Of a DNA stretch of 64,000 nt, positions 11,412 through 20,710 are shown one piece after another. A program made the translations under genes and the position numbers. Below the pieces are notes generated by a model that made no database searches, had not been told where the DNA came from, and saw only the letters and a program-made list of their open reading frames with translations. The stretch is from Lunularia cruciata (taxonomy: Eukaryota > Streptophyta > Marchantiopsida > Lunulariales > Lunulariaceae): positions 17,737,001 to 17,801,000 of the forward strand of contig OX419758.1 in the NCBI GenBank assembly GCA_948567375.1, written 5' to 3'. The stretch's first letter is position 1; the number at the start of each line of letters is the position of its first letter.

Positions 11412-11834
11412 TGTAAAAGACCGAAACCGAGGAGAGAAATAGGAGAATGGAAACTCACATTGGGACACTTGAATGAGGTAAAACTCCGAATGCCTAGCAT
11501 GAGCTTTGGCCTTGGTATTTATAGGTAGCATACAAGGCCTTTGAAGCTTCTCAAGAAGCTTCCTTGAGCCGCTTTCTTGGAGTGCAAGTCAAGTTAACTA
11601 GGAAGCTTTTGAAGAAGCTTCCTTCTAGAAGCCGCCTACTTGGCATGCAAGCTAAGCTAGTTAGAAGCTTCTAGAAGCTTCCTTCTAGAAGCTACCTGCT
11701 TAGGGCGCAAGTTAACTAGTTGGGAAGCTTCCTAAGAAGCTTCTTAGATGCTTCTAGAATATTCTAGGCTATTTTGGCTTATTCTCTACTTCATAAGCCC
11801 GACTAACTTCGTCACTAAACTCCATATTGTTATA
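11412..11834 (-). repeat. 5' LTR of the chromovirus
   Basis: It is the same length as the left LTR and near-identical. Visible differences are at 11645 (a, versus g at 6426, a CpG-type transition) and 11833 (t, versus c at 6614); the second destroys the terminal TG of this LTR on its coding strand (TATAACA instead of TGTAACA). TATA box at 11516-11523, four-unit heat-shock element at 11664-11681, second element at 11752-11764, all as in the partner LTR. In this copy they sit in position to drive the element. Confidence 0.93.
11664..11681. promoter_or_regulatory. Heat-shock element in the active-position (5') LTR
   Basis: It reads GAAgcTTCtaGAAgcTTC, perfectly alternating, about 145 bp upstream of the TATA box at 11516-11523 in element orientation. 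A further perfect TTCtaGAAtaTTC lies at 11752-11764. Sequence match is direct; heat responsiveness is inferred from the known heat-shock factor site. Confidence 0.7.
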
Positions 11835-14634
11835 GATACCGATGTGTATGACCCAACTTCAGTTGAGTCTCTTGGAGAATCACTTTCATAGATCCAAAAG
11901 GTATTGGTTTATTTTCTCACAAATAAATCAGATGTATGTAGTGTTTTCAAGGAATGGAAATCTAAGGTTGAAAACTAGTTAGATTTTAAAATCAAATGCT
12001 TGAAATTTGATAATGGTGTAGAGTATATTAGCAATGAGTTCAAAGAGTATTTTGTAGAGAATGAGATAAAAATGGTCAAAACTATCACTAAGACACCACA
12101 AAAAAGGTATGATTGAACATTTGAATAGGACTCTCCATGAAAGAGTGATACATGAGACTACAATTAAGGTTGCCAAAACAATTTTGGGCAAATGTAGTCA
12201 GTATAATTGCATACTTCATAAATCAAAGACCCTTGGACCTTTCAAGATTCAAGATCTCCAAGGAGGAATGGTCAAGAAAGAAGGTGAATCTATTGTACTT
12301 GAGAACCTTTGGTTATGTATCATATGTAAGGATTAAAGATGGTGATAAGAGACAAGATTGATTCCAAATTAAGAAAGTCTTTCGTTATCAGATAAAGATC
12401 AGATGATATGGGTTATCATCTTGGGATGAAGATGATAGGAAAGTGCTCAGAAGTAGAGATGCCATTTTCCATAAGAATTCTATATACAAAGATAAGCTTG
12501 GGTCAAGTTTTGAGGTTACAAAAGAACATATAGAACATCTAGAAGTAGTGTTGGAAAACATTTGAAAGAATGATAAAAATTTGAAACATTTGAAAGAAAG
12601 AAAGAAATATTAGTTTGGTAGAAACCAAAGAGTTCATACCAGATCTAGTCAAATCTACAATCAATTTGAGTAGATCTACTAGATTGCAGGAACTGATTGA
12701 GAGGTATTCCCATTCCATGTATTACATAAAATGGTGAAACTAAGTGCTACTCAAAGTTGCTAGAGGGAAAGAAGGAATTGCAAAACAAGTCAAAAAGGAA
12801 CAAGATGGAAGCAAGCGGTACAAGGCCTAACTTATGGCAAAATTTCAACATACCAAAGGTATAGACTAGAATGAGACTTTCTCTCCTATAGTCAAGATGA
12901 CTACCATCATCTAGATTGGTGTTGGGTCTTGTGATTGTAGAGGATTTGTATCTAGAATAGCTAGATATAAAAACAAAATTTCTACATGGAGACCTTAAGG
13001 ATGATGCCTATATGGCATAACTTGAGGGGTTTCAGATCACTAACAAAGAGGATATGGTGTGCAAGTTGAAGAAGAGTCTCTACGGTTTGGAATAGACTCC
13101 TTGACAATGGTACTTAAAATTTGATGGCTTTATGGCCAACAATGGTTACACAAGATGCAAAATGTATCATTTCTACTACACTAAGGCATTCTTTGATGCA
13201 TACATCATCTTGTTGCTTTACATTGATGATATGTTGGTTTTTGGATCCAACATGAGTGAAATCAACAAGCTAAAGTGCTAGTTGTTTGATATATTTGAAA
13301 TGAAAGATCTAGGTACTTCATAGCAAATAATTGGAATGAGGATTAGTAGAGACAAATTTTTTGGTACTTTGAAGTTGTCTCAAGAGAAGTACATCAAGAT
13401 GTTGATGGATAAATATGGTCTAAAAAATGCTATTATTCAAACCACTTCCTTGGAAAGTCACTTCAAACTCTTTAAGAAGAAATAACCAAGAAGTGATGCA
13501 GATAGAATGTAAAAACATGGAGTCAAAAAACAAGTTAGTAGAGGCTAATGAGATAACAAATAAGCCAAATTAGCCAAGAATTCTAAGAATGTTATAGAAG
13601 CATCTAGGAAGCTTCTTGGCCCTTCCAAGTATCAGTAACATGTATGCAAAGTAGGTGGCTTTTAGGAAAAAGCTTCTTGGGAAGCTTAGCTCACATGCCA
13701 ATTAGATGGTACCTAGAAAGAAGCTTGGAAAGTTTATGGCTAGCTTAGCTTGCACTCTAAGAAGATGACTTCTAGGAAGTTTCCCAAGAGCCTTTATGTT
13801 CCATATAGATACCAAAGCCCAAGCTCATGCTAGGCATTTAGCGTTTCCCTCAATTGAGAATCCTAATGTGATCTTCTACTCTGGTCCTCTACTCTCCTAT
13901 TTCTCTCTTTAGAGAGTATATGGGCATAGTACATGCATAATAGTTGGCAGTTTGATATATGAAATTGTATGCACTAGGCCAAACATTGCTCATACAATGA
14001 GAGTTGTAAGTAGAGTTTTAAGTAGATTCATGTCAAACCCAAGAAGAGAGCATTGAAAAGCAATAAAATAGCTAACATGTTACTTGAAAGGTACCTTTGA
14101 TAAGGCACTTTGCTTCACACAAACAATGTTTGTTTTAGAGTGCTTCATTGATACATATTTAGGAGTAGACTTGGAGAAAAAAAAGAGCATTACATGGTAT
14201 GTTTTTTCCTTGGGTGGTATTGCCATTAGTTGGATGTCTAGATTGCAAAAGAGTGCTGCTCTTTTTACCAACAAAGTTGAGTACATGGCCATCACAAAGG
14301 CTAACAAGGAGATGATCTGGTTGAAAAACTTTATAGTAAAGCTAGGCAAGAAATAGGCTAACAATATACTCCATAGTGATAGTAAAAATGCTATCAGTAT
14401 TCTAGAGAACCTTGTGTTTCATACAAGGACAAACATATTCAATTGAGGAATCATTTCATTTGTGAACTGATAGATGATGGATAACTGGCTTTGGTAAAGA
14501 TTGCTAGAGTAAGTAATCCCATAGATATTTACCAAGGCAGTAATCATTGAGAAGCTCAAGCAATGCATAGTTGCAGTTGGACTTAAAATTTATTGATTAG
14601 AGTAATAGGTAATGTTAGACTAAAAGTAGGAGAT
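11835..14634 (+). pseudogene. Decayed Ty1/copia pol (integrase, RT, RNase H), 5' half missing
   Basis: Plus-strand fragments in copia order, with many stops and shifts. Integrase core: DTDVYDPTSVESLGE, then VYFLTNKSDVCSVFKEW near 11900-11975, CLKFDNGVEYISNEFKEYF to about 12060, and EHLNRTLHERV at about 12115. RT: FLHGDLKDDAYMA near 12985, KLKKSLYGLE, and the catalytic LLLYIDDMLVFGSN near 13213. RNase H: IVHA onward, then GYVFSLGG-like and AISWMSRLQKSAAL at 14190-14260, EYMAITKANKEMIWLKN to about 14330. The order IN-RT-RH is diagnostic of Ty1/copia. Gag, protease and the integrase N-terminus are absent; the fragment starts flush at the chromovirus edge. It is interrupted at 13508-13912 by a solo LTR. 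Clearly non-functional. Confidence 0.88.
13508..13912 (+). repeat. Old solo LTR of the chromovirus family, inserted in the copia relic
   Basis: Reading plus, this stretch aligns by eye to the minus-strand sequence of the 423-bp LTRs: start TGTAAAAACATGGAG (versus TGTAACAATATGGAG), AATAAGCCAAATTAGCC, GCTTAGCTTGCACTC, ATACCAAAGCCCAAGC, CTCATGCTAGGCATT, and CTCCTATTTCTCTC at the end. It is therefore in the opposite orientation to the intact element. It is strongly diverged, has lost about 20 bp at its 3' end, and keeps only scattered GAAGCTTC motifs. Copia RNase H frame resumes directly after it (GAG TAT ATG). Confidence 0.8.
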
Positions 14635-15262
14635 TGTTAAGTGTGGAGTCTAATTAATCATGTGAATGCTCTATGGGAACATTGAAGACTAAGTACATGA
14701 CAGATATTCTATGGGAGTGTAGAAGTATAAGTACGGGACAGATCTTCAACTACAAGATTCCATTTATGAAAGAGCATAGAAAGGGAGTTCACATTGGGAC
14801 TACTTTCTTTATGAAGACAAATGCAAATGAAGCATTTCTTAACTTGTTAAAAGCATCATTTCAAGAGCTTTCTATAGACACCAAGATCATGGTAAATGGA
14901 GCTCTAGAAAAGAAGTTACATCACTAAATTTTATGACAAATGTGTCTTGCGGGAGCTATGGGACTTGCAAGAGCGCTTGCAAGACTACAAGACATTTAGG
15001 AAGGATTGTGGGAATGTACCTTGTGGGTAGCTATGAGAATAAATTCCACTCATAGATCTTTGGGTGGTATTGTGTATCAATTAGTACCACACAATCTAGG
15101 CTTAGATAAGGGATTAATTGGCACCACACATTCATAGAACTAGGTAAGAGCAAATGCAAGTGTATATATTTTCAGTATTGATGGTCAATTGTGACTTTGA
15201 TAGTTCTTGAGTAAATCAAAATTATTTTGCTACCTCAAACCCAAGTGAAATTTCTTCCAACA
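14635..15262 (+). repeat. Probable 3' LTR of the copia relic
   Basis: It begins TGTTAAGTGTGG directly after a purine-rich AAAGTAGGAGAT tract and ends TTCCAACA, so it has TG...CA ends with a TGTT/AACA inverted terminal match. It follows the RNase H region at the expected distance. No matching 5' copy is present in the window. The internal open frame 14673-14927 is probably incidental. Confidence 0.6.
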
Positions 15263-15985
15263 TATGCTCCATTGCTTGCCTTTGACACTTTTGTTCCCCT
15301 AACTATGGAGCTTTTTTGCCACTTTCATCATTAGTTTGATTGTCTCCTACAAGAGGTGGCATTGGGCTCATTACAAAGGAAAGGCACCTTGACTTTCTCA
15401 CCCACCATGCTTACCGTGTATTTTTGATAGAGTGTCTTTGTCAATCTATAGAGATCATAGGCTCTAAGTCTTCATTGATGAGTGTGATGTCCACATTTAC
15501 CAAAAAGTGCAAGTTTGTTCTATTTTCTCCTTTCTTGTTAGGGATGAAGAAGCATATTGTTATGTTTAGGTGAGGAACCTTCTCAATTGAGTGTTACTTC
15601 ATCTTTGTTTGTATGCCAAGGTATGAAAGGGATGGTCTGATAGACCTTCGGCCTGACCACCTTTTCCAAAGGAGTTTTGCTAAATGTACTTTGGAGCTCC
15701 TATCTCTTTCATTATGTGTTCAAATGACACAATGGAGGACTCGTTTGAAGTGTCTTTTCAAGGGCTTTCTATTGGCACCAAAATCATAACATTTGGAGGG
15801 TTTTAGAAAATGCACAAGCACTTGAATTTTCAGAAGAACTTCAAAAGGAAGACTTTGACCTTGTGTAGAACTTGGGGAGGAAGAATTTGGCATTGTTATG
15901 CCTTTATGGAGTACGGGCTTTGGCCTTGTAAATATTTTTGGAGGAATGACTTCATTTTTGTGTAGGACTTTGTTGTTAAGTAAGT
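15263..15985. other. Repeat-derived intergenic DNA
   Basis: No gene is visible. Around 15750-15800 the sequence (caagggctttctattggcac) resembles 14855-14885 inside the copia LTR (caagagctttctatagacac), suggesting another diverged fragment of a related LTR. Confidence 0.4.
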
Positions 15986-17800
15986 TCCTGTAAATTGTGA
16001 GGTAAGAAGTAAGTTGAAGGACTGTGGCCTCACACCTCAACTTTAGGAAGAATGCCTTTGCCCGTATCATTCAACTGAGTGCTACTTTGGTGTAGTAAGT
16101 CCAAGGAAGACAAAGTCAAAGTAGAATTCAAGGGAAGACCTTACACCTTCCTTGACACATGTTAGAACCTTAATTAGTTGGTTAGAATGAGGATTATATA
16201 GAATCATAATCCTAAACAAGTAAGTAGGATAGGATTGGGATCCCAAGTGAATGATGTAGGATTAGATAGATGGTTACACTAAAATCTGCTTAGCCATTAA
16301 GTCCCTTTGGGGAAAGTAGGAAATTGTATAGCAACAAGTTTCTTGTAAACTTGTAAAATAGGAAGGAAGCCAAAGGACTTTGGCCTTATAAGTAGTTTTT
16401 AGGGGAAATGCCTTTGGTATTTTAACATCTTCCAGGTTGAGTACCACTTTGGTGCAGTAACTCCCATAGTCCAAGGGGTAATTTAGCTACATATGGAGAA
16501 GAAGGAGATGCATCTAAATTATGAAGACCAGCTGCAAGCAGATAAGGAGGTGCATAGCTTATGCCAAGAGTTAAATGTAATTTTCATTCCCATTAAATCT
16601 AGAATAAATTCTAAAACATATTCTATAGAAAATTGTCCATCCATTAGGGACAATCAGCCATTACAAAACAAACAATCATGACAAGACTATGGCTAATAGC
16701 AGCCCAATTTGAGGAATATATGGCAATGCTACAAAGATAGGCTAGGCCAATTATGAATTCTTTGGGATCCTGTAGGTTTATGTTTTCACCTGTGCATAAT
16801 ACGATGGATATCATAAGCAATCATATGAAAACTTTGTAAGGAGACACTAATGATAGGTATGATATCCATATGATTGAGTATAGGAAGGAAGTATCAGCAC
16901 ATTTGGAGGCCCAAGCTAAGGAGTTTGCTTTGGTCTTGGAGAAAGAAGCCAAACAAGAGGCTTGCACAAGAAATTGGTGAAAAATTTCAAGCAAAGCGCC
17001 TGGAACTTGAGATGAAGAAGAAGGAAGAATTCCAATAGGTGGAAAGGCTCTGTTTATGATTCATAAAAATACTCCAAGAAGAAGCCAAAGGAAGAGCTAC
17101 CAATTGTCAAATTTACAAAATTTGCTTTTAGGCCCAGAAGCTGAAAGGGAAAATGTACAAAGAAGAACCAATGGACTAGCTTGCTCTTTGACTTTGAGGA
17201 CATGTGGATCAAAAGTTCAATGAGGTAAAGAACTCCTATAGGATAAGGATTACAGATTTCAAGGAGCACACCAAGCAATTTTTGCAACAACTCAAGAACA
17301 AAGGATGCTCTTATCAATAGCATGTGGTGCCAAAGGAACCCAAGATACCCAAAGGAACCATAGTGTTAGATTAATGTACATTTTTTGATCATTTCCAGTA
17401 ATTGTACATAGAATGTGTTAGCTACTTGCAAGACTCCCAACCCATCCTCTTGGATATGGAAGTTATTTGTACATTTGTAATTTAGGAACTAAATTGAAGA
17501 CTTCAGCGCGGTAGAATTTTCATGGCAAATGACATTTGGCCAAGTACCACCTTCCTAGAAGAGTAACACTTTGGTGTGGTAACTTAGGAAGAACATCCAT
17601 TACTTGCAGCATCTACTTAGGGCAAGAATTGATAGCTTCCCATGCACTTGATAAAGTCTCATTAAGCGGTTAAGAGTAGGATAAGATAGAAAGTAAGACC
17701 GCAATTGGTGGTGGCAGAGTAGTTAGGTTTCAAGGAACCTGCTTAGCCATTTGAGACCCTCTGAGATAAAGTAGAGTAGCAATAGGAAACCATACATAAG
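15985..17800 (+). repeat. Three-copy diverged LTR-like repeat, possible non-coding retroelement
   Basis: A motif pair recurs in direct orientation. One part ends in gagtNctactttggtgNagtaa and is found at about 15990-16096, 16360-16462 and 17470-17586. Another contains tgcttagccatt with a following aaagtagg and is found at about 16287 and 17739. Between the copies lies about 1 kb with weakly open, Lys/Glu-rich frames (for example 16493-16681 and 16850-17000) but no recognised pol domain. This fits an old LARD-type or gag-only element, but the boundaries are not defined. Confidence 0.4.
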
Positions 17801-19590
17801 GCTTTGCTCCAATAATGAACATGTCCACTTTACCATACAACTTTCTATCAAACCAAAGTCAAATCTGATCAATCTGTATTCACCTAGTGTCTGGATTCAA
17901 ATGCCTTTGTCAATGTAGATCTTACTGAAGGATTGTAGTTTTTGAATCTAAGAGGAAGGACTGGCAATTGGAGTCTAAATGTGAAAAGTTGCACAATGAT
18001 GGAATTGATCAATCCTAAGTGCCATCAATAATACTGAATCAAAACTCACGGTAGTTTGCTTGCAAATAAAGCCCCTTTGGTGGCATGCGTTTGGGGAAGA
18101 GTAGAACATGCTACCAAGGTTGGAAGCTTTGGGGCAAAGTGAACCGTCACCTTCACGATAACTTTGGTTACATGTAGTTTTGAGAGTGACTTAAGATTAA
18201 TTTAGATTTTTATAGAGCATTGCAATGTGTTATTCTACCCTTGTACTGGGAGTGTTTTGTGCACAAGAGGTTAAATAGAAAATAATAAACAAATTGCAAC
18301 TTGAGGCACTTTTCTCTCACTTCTAGCCATTTCCTTCTAGCCATTTCCAAATCTTTGTGTGATCAACTTGTTCTTACCATTTTACTACTAGTGTGCCAAC
18401 ATGGGGTTTTTACAATGAGATCAATAGAGGGTGTGCTTGGTCTGTCAGTTGCTATGAAGCAATTGATAGCCACCCCTCAATTTTGCACTCCACACTCCAT
18501 TGGAGGATCTATCTCACACCATGCAATTATAGTTTCTTTCTCGCTTAGAACGCATATTTCTAGTGATGGCTACTCTGTGTAGTGCATTTATGCCATGTGG
18601 GGTTAGTATCATTCACTTGGCAAATATATTCTTATAATGCTGCTTGGAATTGCAAATCCAAGGTTGCTTGGTGTCAGTCCTTTCCTGTCGTTTCAATAAA
18701 TGCTCTCACATAGCTTTTCTTGTTTAAGTTGAGCTCTCATCATGACAACCTTTGAAAATGTTTTAACTGTCCATAATTTAGATACAATGAATAAGTTAGG
18801 AAAACAAGGCCTAAAAGGTACACTTTGCTATATTAAATCATTCCTTAAAGTACTGTTTGGAAGCCTTGGAACGAGGAAAAACTATTCACTGCTACTTTAT
18901 AGGTGAATCCCCGGCATTGAAAGCTAAAGTCTCATATGCTCGCTAATCTTATCAATACCATGAAGATGTGTAGGTGTGTATTCATACTCTTATCTTCTCT
19001 ATTCATCGTAATAGGCTACAGACATGGTTAACTGGTGGACAGTGTAGAAAACTGTGAGAAAGTGGAATATACAATAAACTAATCATAAATGTGTGAAGAC
19101 ATTATTCTGCGCAAGAGAAAGTAGACTGTGGGGTTAGTTGCTGCTGAACACTTGAGTTGACCGATTTTTATCATTGATATATTCCCAACTATCATCCAAA
19201 ATTTCCCAGAAATTAAATACTAGTTTGTATGGATGGGGTTGGTTATTTTTGCTCTTGGTCGTGTCTATCATAGCAGTGTAAAGAGTAAAGGTATGTCTTT
19301 AGTCCAGCTTTAAGAGTCTGGCACGCAATATGATTCTAGGGATATGAATATAAATTTTTTTTATCAAGTAAACGCAACGCACAAAGAATAATAAGAAGGA
19401 TGGAAGACCCCATTCAATTCTCTCTATATAGATAGTTACAATGATAATATAAACAGCTGTCTATTCGTATGTACACCTGTTTATCTAAATAATTATGTGA
19501 ATACGATGTAAGGAAATCAAAAAAACATGAGGGATGGAAAGAAAGCATAATTAAGGTCCAAAGAAGTACCATGCAACTAACACTTATAGC
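17801..19590. other. Intergenic, no gene seen
   Basis: AT-rich with short random frames. One item of note is gaaggatggaagaccccattcaa at 19395-19417, a partial copy of the short dispersed element described at 21418. Confidence 0.5.
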
Positions 19591-19599
19591 TAAAATGGT

Positions 19600-20710
19600 G
19601 AAGAAGGCGACCGCGACGGTGGACTGCCGCTGCATCTAGTGTAGAACCACACTCACAAGTGAGTAGTGAAGATGCAGATGGGTGGACCAAACCTAGGCAA
19701 AACCTCATCGCTGTAGAGAAAGAAGCTAGTGCGAGTCGGAAAGCCCTTATGCATGGTCAAGCTAGGATCCACGAGCCTGCTCCCTTGCCGGAGCAAGAGC
19801 ATAGACGTGCTCTAGTAGCCTGAGGAATGGACGAGTCCACTAAGAGAGAATGTAGCGTATGCTCACACTGTTGCTCCATCAAGGAAGATTGTAGACCTCT
19901 AGTCCAATCTGACAATAGTGAAGCAAATGATGGAAAACCCTCTCGTGCTCGTGGGGATAGACTATCTCTCGTATGCCGCAATAACACCTGGAGAGAAAAG
20001 GATCCTCCCTCCACCTTTGTCACATAAGTCTCCAAAACCGGCCTATCAGCAACCACAAAATGAGAGGCAAGTAGGGGTGCCAACAGAGCACAATTACCCA
20101 AAAATGCTATAGGTGCCATCTCCTCCATAGAAAGCAAGCCAACCCCACCACATGAGATTGGTAGAGCCGTGTGTCTATGTGCCAAATCCCCTGTCACACA
20201 CTCAAAAGTCCCTAGTCCAATAATATCACCAAAGACTCCCATAATCCTCCTATCAAATGCTCTCAAACGTGATAGGAAGGACGATGAGGAAGGAACTGTA
20301 CGGATGAGTTAGGATGGTCGACGAGCAATACTGGAAGAGAGTATACCAAATGCCACCTCCGGATCTCCTAGTAATGGAAGGTCATCCACATGGAGAACAT
20401 CCTCTGCAAGGGCAGCATCCAAGAAGCGTGTGATGAAATCCTCCGATCCTACTTGCACTCCAAGAACACGAAGTCCATCTGTGGGTGTGATACACCCCTC
20501 TGGAAGCTCAAGGTGGGGAGGGATACCTAAAGGGGACCATGCCCTACACTTTGACACCTTGACTCTCAAGCCTACTAGATGTAGCTCGGTAGTCAAGTAG
20601 TCAAAGGCCTGCCTAATCTGATCTACGTGGCCTATGATGTGTGTATCATCTGCCAAGGAGTGAAATACACAACTTGGCATGGCCAAAATAGTAGATAGGA
20701 GAGCTAAAAC
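19600..20710 (-). pseudogene. 5'-truncated non-LTR-type reverse transcriptase relic
   Basis: The minus strand from about 20710 encodes the end of an RT domain: ILAMPSCVFHSLADDTHIIG holds the catalytic ADD box, followed by LRVKVSKCRAWSPLGI. A frameshift occurs between about 20309 and 20266. The second part has the downstream signature RAFDRRIMGVFGDIIG and ALPISCGGVGLLSMEE, to SGKGAGSWILA, then a TGA near 19757. After that stop the frame remains meaningful (LTCECGSTLDAA) to about 19620, a Cys-containing tail seen in such elements. The N-terminal RT and any first ORF are missing, as expected from 5' truncation. Assignment to LINE-like elements is by motif; the clade is not determined. Confidence 0.7.

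Larger units (their letters stand above)
6193..11834 (-). mobile_element. Full-length Ty3/gypsy chromovirus, disabled
   Basis: This 5.64-kb LTR retrotransposon lies on the minus strand. Reading from the right it has: 5' LTR 11412-11834, a PBS complementary to plant initiator-Met tRNA, gag with a CCHC knuckle, protease, reverse transcriptase, RNase H, integrase, chromodomain, polypurine tract, and 3' LTR 6193-6615. The order PR-RT-RH-IN plus the C-terminal chromodomain defines the chromovirus branch of Ty3/gypsy. The two LTRs have equal length (423 bp) and differ by eye at only two positions, so insertion is recent. Even so, gag carries an internal TAG, RT carries a TGA and a frameshift, and gag and pol are in different frames, so this copy cannot act on its own. 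The bases flanking it (tcttg left, gatac right) do not form a target-site duplication. Confidence 0.95.
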
